51,678 bases of DNA from Lachnospiraceae bacterium UBA3866. GTDB lineage: Bacteria; Bacillota; Clostridia; Lachnospirales; Lachnospiraceae. The stretch spans positions 1 to 51,678 of the forward strand of contig DGGU01000061.1 in the NCBI GenBank assembly GCA_002392345.1, written 5' to 3'. Below are positions 42,233 to 51,164 of this stretch, piece after piece. The stretch's first letter is position 1; each line of letters starts with the position of its first letter. The position numbers and the translations under genes are program-made. Below the pieces are notes generated by a model. The model ran no database searches. It worked only from the letters and a program-made list of their open reading frames with translations, and was not told the DNA's origin.

Positions 42233-43380
42233 TGAAAAAAAGTTTTGATTTTGCTCCTTTCATATCATCATTAGTTGCAATTATTTGTGGTCTTGTAATT
42301 GGATTTATAATTTTACTTGTAGCCAATACTAAAGAAGCGGTACCAGGTTTTGTTACTATACTTACAGGATCAGTTGCACACGGTATGAAAGGTATAGGAC
42401 AGGTTTTGTATTATGCAACTCCACTTATACTTTGCGGACTTTCAGTTGGTTTTGCATTTAAGACAGGACTTTTTAATATAGGTGGTTCAGGACAGTTCCT
42501 CATGGGGTCATTTGGTGGAGTTCTTATAGGACTTACCTGTAAATCCTTAGGACCTATGCAGTGGGTAGTAGCACTTCTTTTCGCAACTCTACTTGGTGCA
42601 CTTTGGGGTGCGATACCAGGTATACTTAAGGCTTATTTTAACGTTAATGAAGTTATAACATGTATCATGCTTAACTACATTGCTCTTTTCTGGGTTAATA
42701 TGACAGTAAAAGGCAATACTGCACTTTTCAATACTTTGAGAAATGAGTCAAAAGACATACCTGCAGCAGCTACTATACCTAAACTTGATTTTGATAAATT
42801 CTTTGCTGGATCATCAGTTAATAGCGGTATCGTTATAGCAATCATCGCAGCAATAGTTTTATACATAGTTTTAGAGAAGACAACTTTCGGATATGAACTT
42901 AAGGCTTGTGGCTTCAATAAAGTGGCAAGTAAATATGCTGGTATCAATGAAAATAGATCTATAGTTTTATCTATGCTTATAGCAGGTGCTATATGTGGAC
43001 TTGCTGGAGGAATCATGCTTCTATCTGGTACAGGTCGTCATATAGAGGTAAAGGATGTCATACCAAACGAAGGATTCAATGGTATCTCAGTTGCCTTACT
43101 AGGTATAAGTAACCCTATAGGGATTATATTTAGCGGACTTTTTATAGCATATCTTACAGCAGGTGGATTTTATCTACAATTATTCCACTTCTCTAAAGAA
43201 ATTATAGATATCATTATTGCTATAATCATATACTTCTCTGCATTTGCACTTATCATAAAGATGATGCTTACTAAGTTTGCAAATAGAAATCAGAAGCCAG
43301 AATACGAAGTCATAAAAGAACAGAAGGCGCGAAAAGATGCAGGGATAGCGTTTAAAGATCTAAAAGTGAAGGAGGAATAG
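42232..43380 (+). CDS. Nucleoside ABC transporter permease
   Basis: A 382-residue permease of the branched-chain/ribose type (YufP/NupP-like), with eight to ten helices and conserved GLSVGFAFKTGLFNIGGSGQFLMG and the cytoplasmic loop GYELKACGFNKVASKYAGI that contacts the ATPase. Its start overlaps the ATPase stop by one base. The C-terminal tail is charged and cytoplasmic. Confidence 0.93.
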   Translation: MKKSFDFAPFISSLVAIICGLVIGFIILLVANTKEAVPGFVTILTGSVAHGMKGIGQVLYYATPLILCGLSVGFAFKTGLFNIGGSGQFLMGSFGGVLIGLTCKSLGPMQWVVALLFATLLGALWGAIPGILKAYFNVNEVITCIMLNYIALFWVNMTVKGNTALFNTLRNESKDIPAAATIPKLDFDKFFAGSSVNSGIVIAIIAAIVLYIVLEKTTFGYELKACGFNKVASKYAGINENRSIVLSMLIAGAICGLAGGIMLLSGTGRHIEVKDVIPNEGFNGISVALLGISNPIGIIFSGLFIAYLTAGGFYLQLFHFSKEIIDIIIAIIIYFSAFALIIKMMLTKFANRNQKPEYEVIKEQKARKDAGIAFKDLKVKEE

Positions 43381-43381
43381 T

Positions 43382-44335
43382 ATGCAATTATTATATTTTT
43401 TAATACAACAAACTTTACTTTTCATGATACCCCTTCTTATAACTGCTCTTGGCGGTATGTTTAGTGAGAGATCGGGTGTAGTAAATATCGCTCTTGAAGG
43501 TATCATGGTTATGGGTGCTTTTACAAGTATACTTTTCTTGAATTTTACACAAGGCTTTATGTCTGGCAACCTTCAACTTCTTATAGCTATAGTTATAGCA
43601 ATGGTCACAGGTATTGTATTCAGCCTTTTCCATGCTATTGCAGCAGTTAACCTTAAAGCAGACCAGACAATATCAGGTACTGCACTTAATATGTTTGCAC
43701 CAGCATTTGCTATATTTATAGCTCGTATAATACAAGGTGTACAACAAATCAATTTCAATAATACATTTAGAATAGTTGAAGTTCCTATACTTTCAAAGAT
43801 ACCAGTTATCGGTGATATGCTTTTCAAGAATTCATATATCACTACATACATTGGTTTCCTTATACTTATAATAGCTACTATAGTATTGTATAAGACAAAG
43901 TTCGGACTTAGACTCCGTGCCTGCGGTGAGAATCCACAAGCGGCCAATGCAGCAGGCATATCAGTTGAGAAGATGCAATATGCAGGAGTTATACTTTCTG
44001 GTGCTCTTGCAGGACTTGGTGGACTTGTATTCGTAGTTCCTACATCAACCAACTTTAATGCTACAGTATCAGGTTATGGATTCTTGGCAGTTGCAGTTCT
44101 TATCTTCGGTCAATGGAAACCAAAATACATACTTCTTGCAGCATTCTTCTTTGGTTTTATGAAGGCACTTTCTAATAGCTATGCAAGTATACCATTCCTT
44201 TTCGAACTCAACATTCAAAGTTATATATATAAGATGGTTCCTTATGTCGCAACTATACTTGTACTTATATTTACATCTAAGCATTCAAGTGCTCCAAAGG
44301 CATCAGGTATACCATTTGACCCTATGCAGAGGTAA
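43382..44335 (+). CDS. Nucleoside ABC transporter permease, second subunit
   Basis: A 317-residue permease (YufQ/NupQ-like), shorter than its partner, with FSERSGVVNIALEGIM near the start and the coupling loop GLRLRACGENPQAANAAGI. It forms a heterodimer with the preceding protein. An AGGAGG site lies at the end of the upstream gene. deoC begins four bases after its stop. Confidence 0.93.
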   Translation: MQLLYFLIQQTLLFMIPLLITALGGMFSERSGVVNIALEGIMVMGAFTSILFLNFTQGFMSGNLQLLIAIVIAMVTGIVFSLFHAIAAVNLKADQTISGTALNMFAPAFAIFIARIIQGVQQINFNNTFRIVEVPILSKIPVIGDMLFKNSYITTYIGFLILIIATIVLYKTKFGLRLRACGENPQAANAAGISVEKMQYAGVILSGALAGLGGLVFVVPTSTNFNATVSGYGFLAVAVLIFGQWKPKYILLAAFFFGFMKALSNSYASIPFLFELNIQSYIYKMVPYVATILVLIFTSKHSSAPKASGIPFDPMQR

Positions 44336-44338
44336 TCT

Positions 44339-44998
44339 ATGATTAGTAATGAGGAATTATTATCACATGTCGACCATACTCTACTTAAGGCCTATGCTAC
44401 ATATGATGAGATAAAAACTTTGTGTGAGGATGCTATGAAGTATCACACGGCATCAGTTTGTATCCCTCCAAATTATATAAAACGAGTACACAAAGATTTT
44501 CCTGAGCTTAATATATGTACAGTCATAGGCTTCCCTCTTGGCTATAGCGTGAAAGAGGCGAAAGTTGTTGAAGCAAAGAGGGCGGTTGAGGATGGCGCAA
44601 ATGAAGTTGACATGGTTATCAATATAACAGATGTAAAGAATGGTCTATATGATGATGTATTTAAAGAGATAGTTGATATAAAAAATGCTGTAAAAGAAAA
44701 AGACTACAATAAGATTTTGAAAGTTATCATAGAGACTTGTTATCTGACTGATGATGAGAAGATAAAACTTTGTAGTATAGTTACCAGAGCAGGAGCAGAT
44801 TATATAAAGACATCTACAGGTTTTGGGACAGCTGGTGCTACGCATGACGATATAAAACTCTTCAAGGAGCACGTAGGAAAGGGCGTTAAGATTAAAGCTG
44901 CTGGGGGCATGAGTGATCTTGATGATATGAGAAAATATCTTGAAGAGGGCGCAGATAGACTTGGAACTAGCAAAGCTGTAAGCATAATCAAGAATTAA
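44339..44998 (+). CDS. deoC: Deoxyribose-phosphate aldolase
   Basis: A 219-residue class I aldolase splitting 2-deoxyribose 5-phosphate into glyceraldehyde 3-phosphate and acetaldehyde. Key residues are present: Asp91 (NEVDMVIN), Schiff-base Lys157 (YIKTSTGFG) and Lys186 (VKIKAAGG). Its place at the end of the nucleoside transporter operon fits catabolism of imported deoxynucleosides; the phosphorylase and phosphopentomutase are elsewhere. Confidence 0.97.
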   Translation: MISNEELLSHVDHTLLKAYATYDEIKTLCEDAMKYHTASVCIPPNYIKRVHKDFPELNICTVIGFPLGYSVKEAKVVEAKRAVEDGANEVDMVINITDVKNGLYDDVFKEIVDIKNAVKEKDYNKILKVIIETCYLTDDEKIKLCSIVTRAGADYIKTSTGFGTAGATHDDIKLFKEHVGKGVKIKAAGGMSDLDDMRKYLEEGADRLGTSKAVSIIKN

Positions 44999-45041
44999 CG
45001 GAAGGCTATAAATACATTACATAAGGGGTAAAGGAATAGTT

Positions 45042-45716
45042 ATGAAGAAAAAGATTTTGTTTTTAATTACAATCGGGTTGGTTGTAATCAGTAGTTTTAA
45101 TTTGTTTGCATCCAATGTGATCGTGGCTGGTGGATACGAGAGTTTCTATAAAGAGACGCCAAGTGGCACTGAGCTTATAGTTGCAGGTGATTCATATGCG
45201 CAAAATTTCTATAAGGATGAAGTGAATCGGGACATGCAACTCATACCTTATTTTCAAGAAGGTTATACTATAGAAGAGAACCAGAGAAAACTTCAGGAAG
45301 CTTTTTATTCTATCCATAAGTACATACTATTTTCTATCAGCGTCAATGACCATAGGAAGAACACCCACCCAAATTATTTTGAAGATGAATATAGGGATAT
45401 GGTAGAGTTTGCGAAAGCGACTTCCAAGATAGTATTCGTCCACTCTTATATGTTATATGATCTAAATGTGACTAATGCTTTACAGTTTACTCCTTATGAT
45501 TATGACAATATGGTTAGAAAGATTGCCAATGACTATGATAATATCTATTACATTGATATGAGCGATTGCGTGGGTGCAGGATATATGGAAGCTGATGGTA
45601 TACATTATAACAAAGCATTCAACGATATACTTTATGATAGAATAAAGGCTAAGATAGAAGAAATAAAATTAATTGCAGAGCTTACAAAGATGATGCAGGA
45701 AAGTGGACAACAGTAA
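45042..45716 (+). CDS. Exported SGNH-hydrolase-like protein
   Basis: A 224-residue protein with a signal peptide (cleavage near FAS-N). The SGNH/GDSL blocks are recognisable: VAGDSYAQ with Ser51, ISVNDHR with Asn102, and EADGIHYN with Asp185 and His188. Such proteins hydrolyse or transfer esters, often O-acetyl groups on wall polymers or glycans. A substrate cannot be assigned. Block II Gly is unclear. It lies 43 bases after deoC, with GGGGTAAAGGA as ribosome site, and just before greA. Confidence 0.75.
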   Translation: MKKKILFLITIGLVVISSFNLFASNVIVAGGYESFYKETPSGTELIVAGDSYAQNFYKDEVNRDMQLIPYFQEGYTIEENQRKLQEAFYSIHKYILFSISVNDHRKNTHPNYFEDEYRDMVEFAKATSKIVFVHSYMLYDLNVTNALQFTPYDYDNMVRKIANDYDNIYYIDMSDCVGAGYMEADGIHYNKAFNDILYDRIKAKIEEIKLIAELTKMMQESGQQ

Positions 45717-45720
45717 ATTA

Positions 45721-46239
45721 ATGGCAAGTGAAAAATTAACAAAAGAAGATGTAGAAAAGATAAAAGCAGAAATCAATGAAAGGAAATCTGTGCTAAGGCC
45801 AAAGATCCTTGAAGATGTGAAGTCGGCAAGAGCACAGGGTGACCTTTCAGAGAATTTTGAATACTATGCTGCAAGAAAGATGAATCGTGAGAATAATGCC
45901 CGCATATCTTACCTTGAGAAGATGCTCAAAGATGCTACTATTATAGAGACAAAAAGCACTAGCGGAGTTAATCTTAACAACATGGTAAAAGTTAAATTTG
46001 TTGAAGAAGGATTAGATGAATCAGCATGGGAAGAAGAAACTTATAAGATAGTTACTTCTATAAGAGCAGATTCTATGAAGAAGAAAGTGAGTATCGAGGC
46101 ACCACTTGGCAAAGCTCTCATATCTCACGAGATAGGCGAGATAGTTAAGGTAGAACTTGAAAATGGTAGAGGTTACGAGCTTAAAATTATAGATATAATT
46201 ACTAATGTAGAAGATGACGATGAACTAAAAGCATTTTAA
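45721..46239 (+). CDS. greA: Transcription elongation factor GreA/GreB family
   Basis: A 172-residue Gre factor: an N-terminal coiled-coil finger (about 4-80, containing SARAQGDLSENFEYYAAR with the acidic tip Asp/Glu) and a C-terminal FKBP-like domain (ISHEIGEIVKVEL). It rescues backtracked RNA polymerase by stimulating transcript cleavage. A GTG start at 45703 would overlap the upstream gene; the ATG at 45721, which gives the usual N-terminus, is preferred though its ribosome site is weak. Confidence 0.93.
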   Translation: MASEKLTKEDVEKIKAEINERKSVLRPKILEDVKSARAQGDLSENFEYYAARKMNRENNARISYLEKMLKDATIIETKSTSGVNLNNMVKVKFVEEGLDESAWEEETYKIVTSIRADSMKKKVSIEAPLGKALISHEIGEIVKVELENGRGYELKIIDIITNVEDDDELKAF

Positions 46240-46257
46240 TTTCTAAAAGAGGTTGTT

Positions 46258-47652
46258 ATGAAAGATTTTTACACAATGGACAAAATTGTAGCACTCTGTA
46301 AAAACAGAGGCTTTTTATTTCCAGGATCTGAGATATATGGAGGCCTTGCTAATTCTTGGGACTATGGAAATCTCGGAGTAGAGCTTAAAAACAATGTAAA
46401 GGATGCATGGAGAAAAAAATTCGTCCAAGAGTCTAAGTATAACGTAGGTCTTGATGCGGCTATACTTATGAATCCAGAGACTTGGAAGGCTTCTGGTCAT
46501 CTTGGTTCTTTTTCCGATCCGCTTATGGACTGTAAAGAATGTAAGCAGAGATTTCGTGCTGATAAACTAATAGAGGATTTTGCCAAAGAGAATAATATAG
46601 AGCTTAATAGTTCTATAGATGGCTGGTCGCATGAAGATATGGAGAAGTGGATAGAAGAACATAAAGTTCCATGTCCAAGTTGTGGCAAGCATAATTTTAC
46701 TAATATAAGAGAGTTCAATCTTATGTTTAAGACATATCAGGGTGTCACGGAAGATGCTAAGAACGTAGTATATCTTAGACCAGAGACTGCTCAAGGTATC
46801 TTTGTTAATTTTAAGAATGTGCAGAGGACTAGTAGAAGAAAGATTCCTTTTGGTATTGCTCAAGTTGGTAAGTCTTTTAGAAACGAGATAACACCAGGTA
46901 ACTTCATCTTTCGTATAAGAGAATTTGAGCAGATGGAACTTGAATTCTTCTGCAAGCCAGGAACTGACCTTGAGTGGTTTGAGTATTGGAGAAAGTACTG
47001 TATAGACTTCCTTCATAATCTTGGTCTTAAGGACGATATGCTTCGTCTTCGTGATCATGATAAAGAAGAGCTTTCTTTCTATAGTAAGGCTACTACAGAC
47101 ATAGAGTTCTTATTCCCATTTGGATGGGGAGAACTTTGGGGGATCGCGGATAGGACTGATTATGACTTAACTCAACATATGAATGTATCAGGTCAGGATC
47201 TTCAGTATTTTGATGATGAGACTAATGAGAAGTATACTCCTTATGTTATCGAGCCATCACTTGGCGCAGATAGAGTGACACTTGCATTCTTGTGTTCTGC
47301 ATATGATGAAGAAGTCGTTGGCGATAACGACACAAGAGTAGTGATGCATTTCCATCCTGTGATTGCACCTATTAAGATAGCAGTGCTTCCACTTTCAAAG
47401 AAATTATCAGAGCCAGCGATGAAGATATATGATGAATTGTGTAAATATTACATGTGCGATTTTGATGAGAAAGGAACTATAGGAAAAAGATATAGAAGAG
47501 AAGATGAGATAGGAACTCCTTATTGCATCACTTATGATTTTGATTCTGAAAATGATAAACAAGTGACGGTGAGAGAAAGAGACAGCATGGGGCAGGTTCG
47601 TATCCCGATAGAAGGACTTAAAAAGTATTTTGAAGATAAATTTATATTTTAA
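46258..47652 (+). CDS. glyS: Glycyl-tRNA synthetase, single-chain class II
   Basis: A 464-residue alpha2-type enzyme charging tRNA-Gly. Class II motifs are visible: motif 1 region GLANSWDYGNLGVELKNN, motif 2 FRNEITPGNFIFRIREFEQMELEFF and motif 3 PYVIEPSLGADR. A zinc-like CPSCGKHN and CKECKQR pair is present. The anticodon-binding domain follows (IAVLPLSKK). AGAGG precedes the ATG. No T-box was found upstream; it seems to be expressed with greA. Confidence 0.97.
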   Translation: MKDFYTMDKIVALCKNRGFLFPGSEIYGGLANSWDYGNLGVELKNNVKDAWRKKFVQESKYNVGLDAAILMNPETWKASGHLGSFSDPLMDCKECKQRFRADKLIEDFAKENNIELNSSIDGWSHEDMEKWIEEHKVPCPSCGKHNFTNIREFNLMFKTYQGVTEDAKNVVYLRPETAQGIFVNFKNVQRTSRRKIPFGIAQVGKSFRNEITPGNFIFRIREFEQMELEFFCKPGTDLEWFEYWRKYCIDFLHNLGLKDDMLRLRDHDKEELSFYSKATTDIEFLFPFGWGELWGIADRTDYDLTQHMNVSGQDLQYFDDETNEKYTPYVIEPSLGADRVTLAFLCSAYDEEVVGDNDTRVVMHFHPVIAPIKIAVLPLSKKLSEPAMKIYDELCKYYMCDFDEKGTIGKRYRREDEIGTPYCITYDFDSENDKQVTVRERDSMGQVRIPIEGLKKYFEDKFIF

Positions 47653-47657
47653 GCAAT

Positions 47658-49184
47658 ATGAAATTTGTATGGTCAAAATTTAAAGAATCACTTACGTCTA
47701 TACTACCAATAGTCGTAATAGTGTATCTGCTATCACTCACACCTATCTTTACTCTGAGCTATAAAGAAAAGATAGTGTATCTTTTATCTTCGGTTGCGCT
47801 GATAATTGGGATGACACTTTTTAATATCGGCGCAGAGCTTTCTATGACTCCTATGGGTGATTATGCAGGATCAGGCCTTATAAAGACCAAAAAGATATCG
47901 CTTATACTTTCGGTTGCGCTTTTTATGGGCTTTCTTGTAACTATTGCAGAGCCAGATCTTACTGTGCTTGCTGGGCAAGTTAAAGATGCAATCGATGAAA
48001 CCTCTCTTATATTTAGTGTAGGGATTGGAGTTGGAGTATTTTTACTTATATCACTTTTAAAAGTAATCTTTGACAAGAAGTTATCAATGCTGCTTTTACT
48101 ATTTTATATGTTGATATTTGCATTTGCAGCACTGCTTTGTGAGATGGGGAAAAATTATCTAATGCCTCTTGCATTTGATTCGGGCGGTGTAACCACAGGT
48201 CCTATAACGGTACCTTTTTTGATGGCATTTGGTGTGGGAATGGCTGCGACAATTGGTGGAAAGAATAGTAATGAAAATTCATTTGGATTTGTCGCACTTT
48301 GCTCTATAGGGCCAATTATAGTAGTCCTCCTTTTTATTATGCTTACAAAAGGTGACATAATCTATAAATTACCAGATTATAGCATAGATTCAGTGTTGAG
48401 AGAAGGCGTGCTTAAAGTCATTATTGAACACGCTTCAGGAGTGGCTAGGGCACTTCTATCAATTTTTGTTTTCTTTTTAGCACTTAACTTTTTTATTATA
48501 AAACTTCCGATTAGAAGGATGATGCAGATAGTTATCGGTATAATGATTACATTTGCAGGACTTGTCATCTTCCTTTCGTCAGCATCTATAGGCTTCCTTC
48601 CTATAGGTTATGCAATGGGTGGACAGATAGTTATGGCTCATCCAAGACTTGCTATAGCGATATGCTTTATAATCGGCATGACAGTTGTACTTGCAGAGCC
48701 AGCTATACATGTTCTTACAGTACAGGTAGAAGAAGTGACAGGTGGCACTGTGACAAAGAAGTCTATGCTTATAGCACTTTCTCTTGGAGTTGGACTTGCC
48801 ATAGCACTTGCAATTTTTAGAATATTGAATGGATTTTCGATACTTTATTATCTTATACCAGGATATTTTATATCGCTTGCACTTTCTCTTTTTGTACCAC
48901 CTATATATACAGCTATAGCGTTTGATTCGGGTGGTGTAGCAAGTGGTCCGCTTACTTCGACATTTATATTGCCTTTTATGATTGGAGCATGTGCAAGTGT
49001 CGCTAATGAGAATGAAGTGATAAACCTTGCTTTTGGTGTGGTCGCACTCGTTGCTATGATACCGCTTATATCTATACAATTACTTGGTTTTAGAGCAATC
49101 TTTGCAAAAATACTTCGTGATAGAATATCTATGAGAAGAATTTTGAGAGCAGATGATGATCAGATAATATATTTTGAAGCATAG
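47658..49184 (+). CDS. DUF1538 membrane protein
   Basis: A 508-residue integral membrane protein with about 12-14 helices in two homologous halves. The pair TIAEPDLTVLAGQV and VLAEPAIHVLTVQV, and the pair LAFDSGGVTTGPITVPF and IAFDSGGVASGPLTSTF, mark the internal duplication. The DSGG motifs in broken helices suggest an ion or solute transporter, but no substrate is established to my knowledge. It starts six bases after glyS without a clear Shine-Dalgarno and is followed within 10 bases by thiT. Confidence 0.9.
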   Translation: MKFVWSKFKESLTSILPIVVIVYLLSLTPIFTLSYKEKIVYLLSSVALIIGMTLFNIGAELSMTPMGDYAGSGLIKTKKISLILSVALFMGFLVTIAEPDLTVLAGQVKDAIDETSLIFSVGIGVGVFLLISLLKVIFDKKLSMLLLLFYMLIFAFAALLCEMGKNYLMPLAFDSGGVTTGPITVPFLMAFGVGMAATIGGKNSNENSFGFVALCSIGPIIVVLLFIMLTKGDIIYKLPDYSIDSVLREGVLKVIIEHASGVARALLSIFVFFLALNFFIIKLPIRRMMQIVIGIMITFAGLVIFLSSASIGFLPIGYAMGGQIVMAHPRLAIAICFIIGMTVVLAEPAIHVLTVQVEEVTGGTVTKKSMLIALSLGVGLAIALAIFRILNGFSILYYLIPGYFISLALSLFVPPIYTAIAFDSGGVASGPLTSTFILPFMIGACASVANENEVINLAFGVVALVAMIPLISIQLLGFRAIFAKILRDRISMRRILRADDDQIIYFEA

Positions 49185-49192
49185 TTTTTGTA

Positions 49193-49726
49193 ATGAATTC
49201 TAATATAAAAAAATTTGCTATATCTTCTATTTTTGTAGCACTTGCATATGCATTAAGTTTTGTAAAACTTATTCACTTGCCATTTGGAGGAAGTATCACA
49301 CTTTTTTCAATGCTTGCCATATCTTTACCGGCTTACTTTTTTGGCATAAGACTTGGATTTATTGCAAGTTTTGCATACTCAATGCTGCAACTTATAGTAG
49401 ACCCCTATATAGTGCATCCTGCACAACTGATTCTCGATTATACTATAGCATTTAGCTGTTTTGGGGTAGTGGGTTTTTTTAGAAATATGGATGAAGGACT
49501 AAGTATTGGATTTATAGTTGCTTGTATACTTAGATTTTTGTCAAGCTCAATTTCTGGTTATATATTTTTCAAAGAATATGCACCTGAAAACATTAACCCT
49601 ATACTTTATACGGTTGTGTACAATGGAAGTTATATATTTATAGAGTGCATACTTTCACTTGTACTTATATATATAAAACCAATAAAGAGAATTATAAATA
49701 TCAGTAGAATGAAATGGGAAAAATAA
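49193..49726 (+). CDS. thiT: Thiamine ECF transporter substrate-binding subunit
   Basis: A 177-residue six-helix S-component. FGGSITLFSMLAISLPAYFFG, then YSMLQLIVDP and HPAQLILDYTIAFSCFG match the ThiT ligand-binding loops. It captures thiamine and works with a shared EcfAA'T module encoded elsewhere. No TPP riboswitch precedes it; only eight bases separate it from the DUF1538 gene. It overlaps the pyrophosphokinase start. Confidence 0.92.
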   Translation: MNSNIKKFAISSIFVALAYALSFVKLIHLPFGGSITLFSMLAISLPAYFFGIRLGFIASFAYSMLQLIVDPYIVHPAQLILDYTIAFSCFGVVGFFRNMDEGLSIGFIVACILRFLSSSISGYIFFKEYAPENINPILYTVVYNGSYIFIECILSLVLIYIKPIKRIINISRMKWEK

Positions 49727-50337
49727 TGAAGTGCCTAATTATATCTGGTGGAGAATTTTCTAAAGTAAGACTTAGTAGTCGCTATGACTTAATTATTGCA
49801 TGTGATAAAGGATATGCTTATGGGAAAAAGCTTAAGATAAGGCCTCATATAGTAATTGGTGATTTTGATTCAATTAAAAGGCCTAGAAATTTTGCCACTA
49901 TCATAGAAGTAGAAAAAGAAAAAGATGATACTGATACCGGGCTTGCAGTAAAGTATGCTATTCGAAATGGCTATAAAGAGATAGACATAATATGTGGACT
50001 TGGAAAAAGACTTGACCATACGATTGCAAACATAAGTCTTCTAAAGTATATAGCAGAAAATGGTGCAAGAGGGAGGATACTTTCAGATGATACTGAGATC
50101 TTAGTAGCGAAAGATGAGCTTATAAGGATAAAAAAAATTAAAGGTAGATATATTTCCATCTTCTCTATGAGCGACAAGTCAAGCATTGAATACATAAAAG
50201 GCACAAAGTATGATGTGAAAAACATCACCTTAAGAAATGAATACCCTCTTGGTGTGAGTAATGAATTTAAAGATCCATATGCAAAGATTAAGATAAAAAA
50301 AGGCGTAGTTATGCTTTGCATAGTAAAAGAAAAATAA
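49726..50337 (+). CDS. Thiamine pyrophosphokinase
   Basis: A 203-residue kinase converting thiamine and ATP to thiamine pyrophosphate. It shows CDKGYAYGKKLKIRPHIVIGDFDS, DDTDTGLAVKYAIRNG and GLGKRLDHTIANISLL, the ATP/thiamine-binding motifs, and a C-terminal beta domain with TLRNEYPLGVSNEF. Together with ThiT it forms an uptake-and-activation pair. The ATG at 49726 overlaps the thiT stop; an in-frame ATG at 49714 adds four residues. Confidence 0.93.
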   Translation: MKCLIISGGEFSKVRLSSRYDLIIACDKGYAYGKKLKIRPHIVIGDFDSIKRPRNFATIIEVEKEKDDTDTGLAVKYAIRNGYKEIDIICGLGKRLDHTIANISLLKYIAENGARGRILSDDTEILVAKDELIRIKKIKGRYISIFSMSDKSSIEYIKGTKYDVKNITLRNEYPLGVSNEFKDPYAKIKIKKGVVMLCIVKEK

Positions 50338-50353
50338 TAATCAAGGGCTGAAA

Positions 50354-50719
50354 ATGGAAAAGAAAAATAAAAAATTAACTTCTACAAAAAAATTAATGAT
50401 GCTTGTGACTATTGTGAGAAAAAGCAAAACTGATTTTTATGTTGATCTCATAGAAAGTATTGGTGCGAATATGCAGCTCATCGCTATAGGCAATGGGACG
50501 ACGAAGGCGACAGTTTTTACTGATGAAATAGGATCAAAGGCTGTCATTTTTAGCATTGTTACAGAAGATAAAGTAAAAAGCATAATGAGCACTTTGAAAG
50601 AAAAATTTGATACTCTTCGTGATGGAAAAGGGGTATGCTGGACATGTCCTTTGTCAAGTGTCATGGGAGTTACATTTTTCAATTTTTTGAGTAATAATAA
50701 AAGTAGTATTATAGGGTAG
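50354..50719 (+). CDS. P-II-like signalling protein (divergent)
   Basis: A 121-residue protein with the ferredoxin-like strand order of P-II proteins: LMMLVTIVRKSKTDFYVDLIESIGANMQLIAIGNGT, then KAVIFSIVTEDKVKSIMSTL and GVCWTCPLSSVMG. The T-loop region differs from GlnB/GlnK and the uridylylated Tyr is not evident. A CWTC pair near residue 99 is unusual. It directly precedes a second P-II-like gene. GGGCTG upstream is a weak ribosome site. Confidence 0.75.
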   Translation: MEKKNKKLTSTKKLMMLVTIVRKSKTDFYVDLIESIGANMQLIAIGNGTTKATVFTDEIGSKAVIFSIVTEDKVKSIMSTLKEKFDTLRDGKGVCWTCPLSSVMGVTFFNFLSNNKSSIIG

Positions 50720-50725
50720 GTGAGT

Positions 50726-51037
50726 ATGGCAGAGAGTAAATTTGAAATGATATTTTGTATAGTAAATGCAGGATTTTCTGGAGAAGTGATGGATGCAGCA
50801 AGAGCAGTTGGAGCTACTGGCGGAACGATAATCCATGCGAGAGGCACAGCGAAAAAAGATGCCGAAGAGACATTTAAGATAACAATAAGTCCTGAGAAAG
50901 ACTTAGTCATACTTGCTGTGCATAAAGATATAAAAGATGAAGTGCTGAAGGCTATATATAATGAAGTCGGACTTGGTACTGATGGCAATGGCGTTGCATT
51001 TTCATTGCCTATAATAAATGCGGTGGGGATAAAGTAA
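50726..51037 (+). CDS. P-II-like signalling protein
   Basis: A 103-residue P-II family protein. IFCIVNAGFSGEVMDAARAVGATGGTIIHARG is the conserved first half, and GLGTDGNGVAFSLPI the C-terminal one. P-II trimers bind ATP/ADP and 2-oxoglutarate or other ligands and control membrane transporters by plugging or tethering. The nearest membrane candidate is the DUF1538 protein. Start: ATG 50726 after GGTAGGTG, or GTG 50720 two codons upstream. Confidence 0.85.
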   Translation: MAESKFEMIFCIVNAGFSGEVMDAARAVGATGGTIIHARGTAKKDAEETFKITISPEKDLVILAVHKDIKDEVLKAIYNEVGLGTDGNGVAFSLPIINAVGIK

Positions 51038-51104
51038 TACCACAAACTTACCACGATTTGCCAAAGTGCTACCACTTAACAAATCGCCTCTTTCGATATA
51101 CAAT
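51038..51104 (+). promoter_or_regulatory. Promoter with three phased TACCAC direct repeats
   Basis: TACCAC occurs at 51038-51043, 51049-51054 and 51070-51075, 11 and 21 bases apart, i.e. on the same helix face. The third copy directly abuts TTAACA (51076-51081), followed at 17 bp by TACAAT (51099-51104). CGATTTG (51054-51060) and CAAATCG (51080-51086) form an inverted repeat around the third copy. The layout is that of a response-regulator activator site (LytTR or OmpR type). Confidence 0.75.
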
Positions 51105-51164
51105 GGACTTATAAGATAAGTTAATAAATTATAAGTCATATATAAGACGAAAGAGAGGTAGGAT

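Noticed and set aside
46200..46258. T-box before glyS
   Set aside because: The gap is 18 bases; no leader fits.
48579..49079. Minus-strand open frame rich in Cys, Tyr and Lys
   Set aside because: It lies wholly inside the DUF1538 gene and reflects its codon composition.
49150..49193. TPP riboswitch before thiT
   Set aside because: Only eight bases separate thiT from the upstream gene and no TPP core is found.
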